From Hesseltinella vesiculosa (lineage: Eukaryota > Mucoromycota > Mucoromycetes > Mucorales > Cunninghamellaceae), in assembly GCA_002104935.1 (NCBI GenBank), contig MCGT01000041.1:69501-133500 (forward strand): a stretch of DNA of 64,000 nucleotides, read 5' to 3'. Of the stretch, positions 30,973 to 41,868 are shown one piece after another (positions within the stretch are counted from its first letter, which is position 1; every line of letters starts with the position of its first letter). Position numbers and translations under genes: made by a program. Under the pieces are notes generated by a model that was given only the letters and a program-made list of their open reading frames with translations, did not search any database and was not told the origin of the DNA.

Positions 30973-32873
30973 ATGGTTATTAGCAATTCGGCATCAATGC
31001 TTGTTATCCATGCAAAACTGGTGGACATGGTTAGCTCACACCCTCTGCAACTGATAAAAGAGGGCGATCGCATGGCCTACCGACCCAAACTGTCGACACC
31101 TTTGACGCCAGCCACCGGCACACCTGTCCACCCATCCTCTTGGGAGCCACTTCCACGTCACCTTGCAACGCCTCCTTCCGATTCAAATCAATATGTGTTA
31201 CCAGATGCCGCCATCTCCGACAGTCACCCCAAAATCAATCATTCCCTGCCCTTCAGTCCTCCCAGCCCATCTCAGTCAGACACACCTGCCTTGTCCGTTG
31301 ATTCACCTGTCTTTGTACCAGCCTCCAAACGTTCATCCCCCGTCACCCCAGCCATCAACCCCCACGCCCCTGTTTTTGTCCCATTCACAGCCCGAGCGCG
31401 AGTCCCTCTCTTTGTCCCTGAGAGACTGACAGAGTCTTCCCCCGTCACCCCAGCCATCAACCCCCACGCCTCTGTTTTTGTCCCATTCACAGCCCGAGCG
31501 CGAGTCCCTCTCTTTGTCCCTGCGAGACTGACAGAGTCTTCCCCCGTCACCCCAGCCATCAACCCCCACGCCCTGTTTTTGTCCCATTCACAACCCGAGC
31601 GCGAGTCCCACTCTTTGTCCCTGCGAGACTGACAGTGTCTTCCCCCACACCTACCAACGCCAATCATGTCAAAGCAAGCATCCTGGTCGATGCCGATTGC
31701 ATACCAGAGCCACTTTCGCCCTCCCTGACCGACCCTCCCGACTCTTGCTCCAATTCCTCATCTTCCATTGACCAGCAAACTTCTCGCTCCTCGATCAACG
31801 TCCACGCAGCCCCATACGTTCCTGTTGCCTCCGTCGATTCTCCTCCAGCACCTTCACCCACCAAAGTCGAAAATAGCTCATTCAACCCAAAAGCCACCCC
31901 CTTTGTGTTTCTTGGTGCGAAGCAGGAGACATCGTCCTCATCTTCCATTGACCAGCAAACTTCTCGCTCCTCGATCAACGTCCACGCAGCCCCATACGTT
32001 CCTTTTGTCTCCGTCGATTCTCCTCCAGCACCTTCACCCACCAAAGTCGCAAATAGCTCATTCAACCCAAAAGCCACCCCCTTTGTGTTTCTTGGTGCGG
32101 AGCAGGAGACATCGTCCTCATCTTCCATTGACCAGCAAACTTCTCGCTCCTCGACCAACGTCCACGCAGCTCCATACGTTCCTGTTGTCTCCGTCGATTC
32201 TCCTCCAGCACCTTCACCCACCAAAGTCGCAAATAGCTCATTCAACCCAAAAGCCACCCCATTTATGTTTCTTGGTGCGAAGCAGGAAACCTCAACCCGA
32301 GAGGAGGGCAAGGCGCCGTTGGTCAACGCCGATGATGAACAGGGGGATCCATCACCTGCTTTCAAATTCAGTACCCATGCAGCTTCATTTTTACCCAGCA
32401 CCATACTCTCCACAACCCAACCACCTGCCCTTGTTGATGTTTTCAATAACGTAGCTACGGCACCATTGATCGGCATTGACAACAATCAATCAAGCCATCA
32501 CCTGCCTTTGACATCGCCCACTGCCACCCATTCTTTCCAGATCGACAACGACCGCGCAGAGTTTGTCCCTGAGTCCTCGGTATCGTCGGCTTTGTCTATG
32601 ATTCCCAGCGATACCGACCTCTATGAACCAAGTCTGCCCTCATTCATATCTTTGCCGACTCCCACAAGAATCAAGATTGTCGCACCAGCCTCGGACAGTT
32701 CAACGGATGGCTGTGCAACACCGACGCCTTCACCTTTCGTACTCAAACCCGACTGTCCTCCCTTTATCCCAATGCCACAGGAACTCTCCCAAGAATCATA
32801 CGATAACCCGGTCGAGATCACCCACGGTTCCCTTGAATCAATTCATACCCCTCCCTCCAGTTATTTTTTCTAA
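30973..32873 (+). CDS. Pro/Ser-rich protein with many PAM2-like motifs (one frameshift)
   Basis: Two abutting frames (30973..31572 and about 31573..32873) make one ~633-residue protein if a single missing base is allowed at about 31571-31573; the repeat register proves the join. The sequence is low-complexity but punctuated by short blocks of the pattern [LIF]-N-x-x-A-x-x-[FY]-x-P. Examples are INPHAPVFVP, INPHASVFVP, INVHAAPYVP (three close copies), FNPKATPFVF (three copies), FSTHAASFLP and LKPDCPPFIP. That is the PAM2 consensus that binds the MLLE domain of poly(A)-binding protein. A role in mRNP or PABP regulation is inferred. No globular domain, signal peptide or TM is seen. An alternative 3' exon (about 32890-33095) is possible. 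Whether the frameshift is biological or a sequencing error is unknown. Confidence 0.6.
31336..31641 (+). repeat. Three tandem 102-bp coding repeats
   Basis: Three near-identical 102-bp units (34 codons) start near 31336, 31438 and 31540. Each encodes SSPVTPAINPHA-x-VFVPF followed by an RARVPLFVP block. The third unit lacks one C and so shifts frame. Spacing is exact, indicating recent unequal crossover or slippage. Confidence 0.9.
31753..32295 (+). repeat. Three tandem 180-bp coding repeats
   Basis: Three 180-bp units (60 codons) begin near 31753, 31933 and 32113 and differ at only a few bases. Each unit carries two PAM2-like blocks, INVHAAPYVP and FNPKATPFVF, separated by a Ser/Pro linker. 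Substitutions are scattered and keep the motif residues. Confidence 0.9.
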
Positions 32874-33812
32874 CTCCCACCAGCCTCTCCCATGTCCTAT
32901 CTACATCTGGCATATCACCGCTCAAAAGTAAAGACCATAAGCGAATCTCCCTTTCATTGCAGGTACGGCACCGGATTTCCTCGATGTGAAGCCCTTTTTC
33001 TTGTGCATTCCCGAGAAGAAGAGACGCACGGCCCAGAGCAACACTTGATCGCCGCCAGCCAATCGGAAGCTCCGATTGTGCGAACTCTTTTCTAGTGCAT
33101 GTTCTAGTTCTTCTCGGCTCGCTGAGAGAGTTGACATTTTAACCATGGTCAACCCTCATCATTTTGAATGCGTGTGTAAAATTTGGGGTGAATTGATGAA
33201 TGCAATATTGCACTGTGATTTTTGATCAGATCACCTGGGGGTCCCCTGTGGAAAATGGTCTTTTTTTTAGCTGGGGAGTCGGAGGTGCCAGCACAAAAGT
33301 GATAAAAAGTTAGCTGGGTGACCTTTAGCAATAGACCTAATTTTTTCAGAACCATCATCATCCATGCATTCCCGCACCTATATAAAATTTCATACCGTTA
33401 TAATCACCCAAAAGTGCTGTATAACGTTTGCGTTTTTTTTTAAAAAAATTGGCTTCAATTCCAGACCAGGAATTTTTTTAACAGCTAGAGGTTCGGGGGT
33501 TCAATTTTTTTTCCTGGTGGTGTGCACACAGGGTGGTCTTCAGTGAATGTAAAGTTCTCCAAAAGCCCAAAGTCCAGCCCATCATTTACAAACTGATCGC
33601 ATGTCACCAACTTCTTCTTTCGACGCTGTTCCTGTTTCAAAGTCGCACTCCCCACTTGGCTTGACAACAGCAGCTCAAAAATGTCGGCCATTAGAAAAGG
33701 CCACTTTTTTCTCTATGGACACTGTTTGACTTGCAACGCACAAGAAAAAGGAATTCGCATGCATTTCGCCCGATCGATCTTCATCGAGAAAATCCGGTAA
33801 AATACACTTTTT
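32874..33812. other. Intergenic region with a solo repeat and an unassigned frame
   Basis: Contains the solo arm of the fold-back element (33150..33447). On the minus strand about 33485..33691 is open from MADIFELLL for 68 codons with protein-like composition but no partner exon or family. A plus-strand exon continuing the PAM2 gene (32890-33095) is also conceivable. Confidence 0.4.
33150..33447 (+). repeat. Solo diverged copy of the fold-back element arm
   Basis: Matches the left arm at 56353-56650 in order and spacing: CATTTTG, ACTGTGATTTTTGATCAGAT, GGTCCCCTG, TTTTTTTTAGCTGGG, AGCTGGGTGA, CCATCATCAT, AAAATTTCA and ATCACCCAAAAGT, ending in a T/A run. It is substantially diverged (many substitutions), and no inverted partner lies nearby. 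Confidence 0.85.
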
Positions 33813-35417
33813 TTAATATGGGCGCTTGGTGGCAAAGTCTCTGGCTAAATTTCGGATGGCCGCAATCGATCCAAACACCAACCCCGTCAGGCCCATGACG
33901 ATTGTCAATAAACAAAAACCTAATTCATACCATGATTTGTTCTTCAGTCCTGTCAGTTTCAAATAGCAGATGATCGGTAGCAAGAACACAAGCCCACCTA
34001 CAGCCCGGAGCAACATCGAAAAAAAAAAAAAAGGTGTGAGCCGTTGCTTCAGACAAGTGACTGTCTCGTTACAGTTGGATACGGCACCCAGAAGCCCCAT
34101 AAAGTCATCAAAAAAGGGTGTGACAATGGCAATGATACACAGGCCACACATGGTGAGGGTGCGAATGGCTGCACGCGCACACCATGCACCTACCTTGCCC
34201 AGGCGATGCTCGTTCAGGCGCAGCGATGTTTCCAATTCCAAGGAAAACGATGTGGTGTAAATCGGAATGGCCAGGATCACATGAATCGTCATGACAACAA
34301 TGGCAATGATCTGGCCTGGGCCTACAGGCAAGGAGTTGTAAATTGGCGACTGTGAGTCCACGCCAAATGTGAAATACGCCGGCACGCTAGTCATGAAATA
34401 AAGTAACGTGCAGGTCGTCAACCCAGCTGTCAATGCATAAGACCATTGTTGTGGGTTCCGCAACGCATGCTCCACGTCTTGGCGAAAGCAAAAAGGAGGG
34501 AGGGTGAGACCCAATTTGAACTCCGTTTCGGCTCTCATACTTACGTGGGTAGGTATTGTTCCCTCCAAAAGAAAAGGCAATGGTGGAAAGAGCGCTTGGG
34601 AAACCAGACCAAATGACTGTATGACGTATAACCGTGTGCTCGGGGTGCTGTGCATAGTAAATCGGAGACTCGATCATGATGATGAACACTGCCACCATCG
34701 TACAAACAGCCCCGATGGACGATACCACCGTCACTTCATGCAGCGTTTTTAAAATCAAGGATGGAATCAATAAAAATGTACCAATCACAATCGTCCAAAG
34801 TTCGTGGCTCAAGGAGATGTTCTACACCATGGACAAGACAAAAAAAATCAACAAGGATTCTTCCTGTGATCACGACACTGTATCCTTTTTCTTACTGAGT
34901 GCATGGTAAGCGCTTTCATATTACCAGCAGCCAAGACGAGGTAAAGGGCAGGACAACCAAAAAGATTTAAAAAGTGGAGAAAGGCGCTGATGGCATAACC
35001 GGTTCTGCCAAAAGCAGCACGGCCAACGGCTTTGAAATTGGTCAGTCGCTCGCCAGGCTTATAATACAGACACCGGATGAGCACTATGCCAGAGTAGACA
35101 GCCATACCATACGCTAGCAACAGGATCAGCATCCCCAGCCATCCACCCTCCGCAAACGCCTTTGCCAACCCAAGGGTTCCTGTGCCTGCTACCACCTGCG
35201 TTACATGATGTTAGGATGATAGGATGTTTTTTTTTTGAAAGTGGCTTGCACTGGCGTCAAATCTACTTACGCATGTCACGTTAAAATACGCAATGAGGAA
35301 CCCACCGTTTCCACGCGCCTGATCTGGCGAGATGTACTCCTCCTTCAAATTGCCAGCATTTGCTTTTTCGCTATTGTCGGACGTCGATATCACCGATGCT
35401 GTTTCGTCTTCTTTCAT
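33813..35417 (-). CDS. Amino-acid transporter, AAAP (Aa_trans) family
   Basis: Exons 35417..35271, 35195..34896, 34821..34545, 34477..34073 and 33997..33813 join in phase to 437 residues. A short acidic cytosolic N-terminus (about 48 residues) precedes VVAGTGTLGLAKAFAEGGW, the first helix with the unwound G-T-G-x-L-x-L-P-like motif of the family. About 10-11 hydrophobic helices follow, with FGGNNTYP in the middle and PVGPGQIIAIVVM late. The layout matches vacuolar AVT and SLC32/36/38-type proton-coupled carriers. The substrate cannot be read from sequence. One intron contains a 15-nt T run between donor and acceptor, and its removal restores SNCGLVFLLP. Confidence 0.9.
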
Positions 35418-37266
35418 TGCCTTCCCAACGACGTTGACAGGGCAGCAAAAAAAAAAAAAAGTGATGTGAGAAAAGAAAGAGACAACGAAAATCCCAAATG
35501 GAATAGAAACAATAAAAATACGCGAGCCTAATTAATAAAAATGTGGAGAAACCTGAATATGTGGAGGGTGAGTTTTTGTACAGCAAAAAAAAAAAAAAAA
35601 AATTGCCCGATGATGGCCCTTCCCCAGATTCCATGTATGGCTGTTTTTCTTTTTTTTTTTTTTTTACATATACAAACACATCATTGTTCAAGAACTGGGA
35701 TTTCTCCCTCTTTGACACAAACAAAAACAAAAACTTCCATCAGGTCTGTGAAGGCTCATCATGACATCATACTCATGCTCCTCACCGCCCATTGGTCGGA
35801 CACTGTGCCACTGGCTCGCTTCTATTTTTTATTCTACGTGATCGACCTGACCTGAGCTGGCTCGCTTCTATTTTTTATTCTACGTGATCGACCTGAGCAG
35901 CCACGCTGCCAGATGGGTGTTGTCCCCAGGCTCCTTTTCAATAACACTTTTTTACTACATCACCCACCAAGACCTACCCCTATCCGTGCATTCATGGTTC
36001 TCGACGGTAAGTACGCACAGCCAGTGATCGTGATCTCATCGTCTTTGGCTACCATCGCCAACACATTGCCCACTTCATTCTAAAATGGTGAGGCACTGAA
36101 GGCAAACAGATGTCCTCAAGGCGTCGCTGTCGGAGATGAAAATAGGCCTTTTCACTTTTTTTGATTGGCTGGGAGATGGGCGATGACATGCCGACATGGT
36201 TTGCGTTGATTTCCTTCACCTTGATGAGTTTCTGTGTCCATGAGAATTTGGCGCATCTGCTTTTTTTTAGGATGTGTGACATCCACCCACCAATCGCAGC
36301 CATATTTTGCAAGAAGCCAGTAAATGATAGGACATGTCTATGGCTAAAAGCGCCGTCATCCCAGATGCCGTGGTGAAAAAAGGGAGACAGTTCACCTCAC
36401 GCTGGCAATGTGTAAAAACCACGCCGAATTAAAAATCTTGCCGAATGAAGTCCGGCACTATGACCACTGCAACAAAAGATCCTGTCAATCAAATACTGTT
36501 GGAGTGAAGTCATCCTCACCCACCTTTCCGCATATGGAGAGTGTCGTCGTAGCTTTTAGTCACATTCAAGCTCCGGCGATACTCACGTCGAAAAAGGAGA
36601 TGCCCATCAAAGCTCTACCTTTTTCAGTGAGAAAGCGCAGCCACAGATCCTTCCTGCGATGGCGCGGCAATACTAGTCCGAGCAGTTGCCATTGCTCAGT
36701 TTGGAACAGTTTTCAAAAAAGGTTGGCGGCGGACATGGAATTTCCAGGCAGTGACAAAAGCATTGCCTCACCCGAAGGCAAAGGGTGTTACCGGAAAAAC
36801 CGGAGCACTGGTTCAACGAGTGGCAGTAGAACCGTGGAAAATACTGCAGATCCTCATGTTAACACTGTCATTGGCAACCGCTTCAGAGTAGGCTAGCGAA
36901 CAAGATGTCTGGGAACTACCGGCGGTCGTCCGCCTCTTTGTCTCAGGCGATACAATAAAAGGGATGGAGGGTCTAGATGCTTTTGGAACTTCTCCACAAC
37001 CCCAAAGAAAGAAATAAAGAAGCCTCCCATCACCCACGTTTTTTTTTTTTCTCGTTGCACAAACGCTTGGTGGTACCAAATTTTTTTTTTCAAAAATCTT
37101 TCCGCAAACTCCTTGGCCAATCGCTGGCATCCCTACTGTACGTTAATGAGGGTTGATGTTGTCCAAAAAGAGGTCAAGCAATTTTACCCATTCTTCTTTC
37201 TCTCTTTATTTTCTTGCTGGGCAGGTGTCCTCTTTTTTTTTTTTTTTTTTTTTTTCTTTAATTAAT
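35418..37266. other. Intergenic region with short duplication and a coding-like relic
   Basis: Holds the upstream region of the transporter, several homopolymers, a 46-bp tandem duplication (separate entry) and, at about 36637-36895 on the plus strand, an open stretch of ~85 codons (AIAQFGTVFKKGW..HPKAKGVTGKTGAL) ending in TAG. It looks like decayed protein sequence, but I cannot name the family, and upstream DNA in that frame is stop-broken. Confidence 0.45.
35811..35896 (+). repeat. 46-bp direct tandem duplication
   Basis: Two copies of a unit beginning CTGGCTCGCTTCTATTTTTT and containing CTACGTGATCGACCTGA follow each other with a 46-bp period. They are essentially identical, so the duplication is recent. 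It lies in non-coding DNA upstream of nothing obvious. Confidence 0.9.
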
Positions 37267-39122
37267 ATGGTGACGCTTTCACCCTATGCAGCCCGAGTCG
37301 TTGATCGAATTAATCTAATAGGCACATGGCTGACAGTTGTGGTCTGTATTCGCAATTTTATTATTTGTTACCGTCAATACAGTCGTACTGGAGGTCGAAT
37401 GTAATATCCAGACAAAAAACAAAGAGTCAGCCCTGATTGTCTATTTTGTCCATAGTCATTTGTTCAACATGGCTCAAGTTGCAGTGAATTTTTTCCATCG
37501 TGTTCTGTACGGCATCATTCCATTATTTGAAATTACTACTTGTGCCTACTTCCCATTACTTGTTTCGTATGTCCCGAAAGAATTTTAGCTTCAAGATTGG
37601 CTCACTAAACCTTTTTTTTTTTTTTAGGCTGTGGCATCTTGGTTAGTGAGCTTAATGATGGTTGCACGCTTGCAAATTCTCACAAAATCTCGTTTTTTTT
37701 TTTTCCTGATCCGGTTGACAATCTGTCATTTTACCATTGACGTGGCATTTTAGCCTATGTTCTGTTTTACATTGGTAAGAATCCAAGACCCTGTTCCTCC
37801 CTGAAAAAAAAAAGCCATTTCTCCGCATGGAGAAAGAAAATGTGGTTCGAATCATGCAGGGCAATCAATATAGGAGTGCCACGAAAAAATATTTTTTAAA
37901 TGGCCGCCCCGAAAACGCAAAAAAAAAAAAATTTGATTTTTATTTTTATTTTTTACAGTGATGTTCCAACGGCTGATCATTTTGGAGGCAGACAAGAACT
38001 CGTTGTGGATCAAGATAGTGGGTATTCTGCTTATTCTGATCCGATTTGCTGATTGGCCGTACGAATTGGCGGCACGTGAATTGGGTACCACCCAACCAGA
38101 TGTCATGGAAGGTGATACGTGCTGGGCACAATGGTAAAAAAAAGAGAATGAGACACCGACACCAATTTATTTTCTTCTCTCTTTTCTTTACTGAAGGGAT
38201 ACGGGTGTGCTGATTTTGAATTTTGTGGGCGATGCTTTGGCCAACCTGTTCCTCAGTGGAATGTTTGTACGACGGCTTTTTTCCCATATGAAATCTACGG
38301 CTAACAAAGGCAGCCCACAGAACCAAATGATTGAATACATCGCCAGGAAATCTTTGGTGTGTTTGATTTTTACCTTTTTTGTCAACCTCGCGATGAATTT
38401 ATTCAAAGTGACCAACTTCTTGGGAACTTACTCTGACGTGCGTTCTCCTCCCTTTTATTTTTATTTATTCCTCGAACTTATTTTATTTTTCCTAGGCATT
38501 CACGGTGTACTTTGAAATAATTGAATCCACATTGTTAGTAGAGGCCTTGCGCGTGGACGAGCAGATCCGGTCGGCAGTCGGCTGCTCGCATTGTGGCCGG
38601 TCCAACCAAGGCTACGATCAGCATGACCGAAAGAATGATGGCGCTGGCGCCGGTGGCACCACTACGACTACCAATCGTCAACGTAGCAAATTTACCTCGT
38701 CCTTTGATTTTGTGCCTTTGGAAGAACGGCAGGCCGGCTCAGACCCCTTCAAAAGATCCCCAAGCATCGATCGGCCTCCACAGGCGCAGCCGACGCTGGC
38801 CTCCATGGACACTCTGAACACTTATCTCTTTTCGCCTGGGGCAGCTTCACAGCCGACGCGGACGCCCGCCAACATCGCAGCCACCGCCAGCACCCAGTCT
38901 GAAACAAGCATCCAGTCTGAAAGAAGCATCCCTCCACAACCAGCACATGACCCATCCAGTTTCATCACCTCTCCCTTGACGGCTCGTAAAAAAGTGACGG
39001 ATGCCCCCTTGGTTGGCTCATCGCCTACGCCATCCTATCAGCAACATACGCCACTGGACACTCTTTCCAACCCACTCATTCACCATCGCGAATGGCACAA
39101 TAATGACTACAGAATGTTCTAA
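37267..39122 (+). CDS. Unrecognised seven-helix membrane protein
   Basis: Seven exons (37267..37400, 37456..37566, 37628..37641, 37754..37774, 37959..38133, 38197..38437, 38496..39122) join in phase to 440 residues, including 14- and 21-bp micro-exons. Hydrophobic segments: LIGTWLTVVVC, GIIPLFEITTCAYFPLL, AYVLFYIG, IVGILLILI, VLILNFVGDALANLFL, SLVCLIFTFFVNLA and FTVYFEIIESTLL, suggesting seven helices. About 185 disordered cytosolic residues follow, with Ser/Thr/Pro clusters and two repeats of TQSETSIQSE type. The architecture is receptor-like, but I see no diagnostic GPCR motif and do not recognise the family. The micro-exons make the middle of the model less certain than the ends. Confidence 0.7.
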
Positions 39123-39312
39123 GCCCTTTTTTCATTTGTAAAATAAATGCATCCGTAAGCCATGTACAGGAGGTGTGGCTGAGGCTGGAATGATATCACT
39201 TCGGCTGTAGAAATGTGTTGCATGGGAAGAGGGTGTGTGGTGGGGAATCTAAAACAACAGTTGATGCATGATGATAATTAAAAAAGAGGTGGATGATGTC
39301 GTTGGTGGAGAC

Positions 39313-39767
39313 TTATTGGTTGGCAGGGGTCTTTTTGTTGGCTTGCTTGGCTTTCTTGGATTCGGCTATCCGGAGGGCTCGCTGTTTCTTCTTTTCCTCC
39401 TCGGCGTCCTGGCGTTGACGTTCGATTTGGTTCAACAGCTCTTCCTTGAATGGCCAGCTGTTGGGAATGCCGGGATCCTTGGGTTTGCCTAGATCAAAAA
39501 GAACAAATCATCAGCAAACGGTGTCCAACAGAGTGTTGATGCTTGTCTAAACACAATGGCTGCCAATATTATAAAACAGCGATGGGGACTTACGTTTGAA
39601 ATGAGGATTCTTCTTGGCTTTCTTTGCCTCCTTCTTGTTGTGTTGTTTGACCTTGTCAGCAATGCGATAGCGTTGCTTCATAGTGCCACGCTTACTCTTG
39701 TATTCTACAATGAAAAACATAAGATCCTTTCTATTGTCATTGGTAGACACTTACTTTTAGGAACCAT
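39313..39767 (-). CDS. Stand-alone Grn1/Nug1-type N-terminal domain protein
   Basis: Exons 39767..39755, 39704..39594 and 39488..39313 join in phase to 99 residues. [19 protein letters not shown], then [19 protein letters not shown] and [10 protein letters not shown], are the conserved basic N-terminal module of nucleolar GTPases (Grn1/GNL3L, Nug1), which binds pre-60S particles. The [10 protein letters not shown] box is especially characteristic. A TAA stops the frame after a short Lys-rich coil, so the circularly permuted GTPase domain is absent. A plausible donor beyond the stop was not found, so this seems to be a complete short gene rather than a missed splice. Confidence 0.8.
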
Positions 39768-40168
39768 GGCTGCAAAAAAAAAAAAGTGAGAGAGAGAAGA
39801 GGGGGGTGGAGAAAAAAAAAGGTCTTTTTTCAATGGTGTTTCACCAAGCCACCAGCCCGGCGAAAAAGGGTTGCTGAGCGTTGGCTCTGATTGGCCCTTT
39901 TTCCAACTTCGATCGTCTCGTTTGTTTTTTCACTCCCTCTTTTTCCACATCAATTCTCTTTTTCATCTCTTTTATACAACAACGTCCCACCCATCCTCCC
40001 TTGTATAGGTAACATTTGAATCTCTCTCTCTCTCCCTTTACTTAGTTTTCCCTTGATAGTGATCCCATCTTTTTCTTGTCGTTTTTTTTTCTCCTCGTTT
40101 GTTACTTTTTTACTCCTTTAGACAATAACGTCATCCCATCCGCTTGAATTCCATCTCAAGAAAACATC
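39768..40168. promoter_or_regulatory. Divergent upstream region of the Grn1-like gene and DHH1
   Basis: About 400 bp between start codons. It includes a CT-rich tract with (TC)n near 40020-40036 and T-rich stretches close to the DHH1 start. Pyrimidine-rich leaders of this kind are common upstream of highly expressed fungal genes. No specific factor site is claimed. Confidence 0.4.
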
Positions 40169-41868
40169 ATGTCTCTTCAACCGCTAAGGTAATGGATGAA
40201 TAAGGATACCATGAAAGAGAATGAAGAAAGCAAAAAAAAAAAAGAAAAAACCAGGGTTTGGACAATGAAGAGTAGAATACTCATCTCTGCTTTTTCTTTT
40301 ATTCAATGATATTAGCCACGAACACGATGACTGGAAAAAAACACTTGCGCTACCACCCAAAGATACTCGCCCTCAAACAGAGGATGTGACTGCCACCAAG
40401 GGCAATGAATTCGAAGATTACTTTTTGAAACGAGAACTGCTGATGGGGATCTTTGAAGCTGGTTTTGAACGGCCCTCACCTATTCAAGAAGAAGCCATTC
40501 CTATTGCCTTGACTGGTCGCGATATCCTTGCTCGTGCCAAGAACGGCACGGGTAAGACCGCTGCCTTTGTCATCCCCACCTTGGAAAAGATCAACAACAA
40601 GAAATCCAAGGTCCAGGCTCTCATCCTCGTCCCCACCCGTGAATTGGCTTTGCAAACCTCGCAAGTATGCAAGACCTTGGGTAAACACTTGGGTATCCAA
40701 ATCATGGTCACCACCGGTGGTACCACTCTCAAGGACGATATCATGCGTTTGGCTGAAACCGTGCATGTTGTGGTTGGCACCCCAGGCCGTATTCTTGACT
40801 TGGCCTCTAAGGGTGTTGCCGACTTTAGCGAAGCCTCCACCTTTGTGATGGATGAAGCTGACAAGCTCTTGTCGCCTGAATTCACCCCCATCATCGACCA
40901 GCTCATCTCCTTCTTCCCCAAGGATCGCCAAATCATGCTGTTCAGTGCCACCTTTCCCATGATCGTCAAGACGTTCAAGGACAAGTACTTGGTCAAGCCC
41001 TATGAAATCAACTTGATGGATGAGCTGACCTTGCGCGGTGTCACCCAATACTATGCCTTTGTAGAAGAAAAGCAAAAGGTGCACTGTCTCAACACCCTGT
41101 TCTCAAAGCTGCAAATCAATCAATCCATCATCTTTTGTAATTCCACCAACCGTGTCGAATTGTTAGCCAAGAAGATTACCGAACTGGGTTACTCTTGTTT
41201 TTACTCGCATGCCAAGATGCTGCAAAGCCATCGTAACCGCGTGTTCCATGATTTCCGAAATGGCGTCTGTCGTAACTTGGTCTGCTCCGGTAAGCCTGTC
41301 CTCGCCCTCACACCCATCCCGACACTCACTCTCTTCCTTAAAAGATCTGCTGACTCGTGGCATCGACATCCAAGCCGTCAATGTGGTCATCAACTTTGAT
41401 TTCCCCAAGAATGCTGAAACTTACTTGCATCGTATTGGTCGTTCCGGCCGTTTCGGTCATCTGGGTCTCGCCATCAACTTGATCACCTATGAGGACCGAT
41501 TCAACCTGTACAAGATTGAACGCGAACTTGGTACCGAGATCCAACCCATTCCTCCCAGCATCGATCGTCAACTGTACGTTGCTCCCAACGCCTTGGACGA
41601 TGCCCAAGTCCAGCAGCCCAACCGCGAAGCTGCCATTGCCACCCGTCAGCAACAGCAACAGCGTGAAGCCCGTGACCAAACCTCTCAACAAATTCCCCAA
41701 CACCAATCACAGCAACAGCAGCAGCAACACCAACAACACCATTATCACTATCATGATCAGTCCAACGGCCGTGGACGAGGTGGCTACCGTGGTCGTGGCG
41801 GATATCGTGGTCGTGGTGGCCCAAGACAACAACAACAACAACAACAACGTCCTCGACCCTTGCCTTGA
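40169..41868 (+). CDS. DHH1: DEAD-box RNA helicase Dhh1/DDX6
   Basis: Exons 40169..40188, 40316..41289 and 41345..41868 join in phase to 505 residues. All helicase motifs are intact: Q motif [13 protein letters not shown], Walker [25 protein letters not shown] in [13 protein letters not shown] in FSATFP, then RGIDIQAVN and [30 protein letters not shown] is diagnostic of Dhh1/DDX6 rather than eIF4A or Ded1. The protein promotes decapping and translational repression and assembles P-bodies. The C-terminal extension is Gln/His-rich and then carries RGG-type repeats ([16 protein letters not shown]), both favouring condensation and RNA binding. A short first exon of six codons is a plausible regulatory splice. 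Confidence 0.97.

Noticed and set aside
31336..32295. Regularly spaced repeats that could suggest a CRISPR-like array
   Set aside because: Units are 102 and 180 bp with no unique spacers and lie inside a eukaryotic coding frame; they are coding tandem repeats.
31664..32485. A 273-codon minus-strand frame with 60-residue repeats
   Set aside because: Antisense of the PAM2 repeat array. The plus frame keeps motif residues across the diverged copies, whereas the minus frame has no comparable pattern.
40476..41084. A 202-codon minus-strand frame
   Set aside because: Antisense to the DHH1 helicase core, which is unambiguous on the plus strand.
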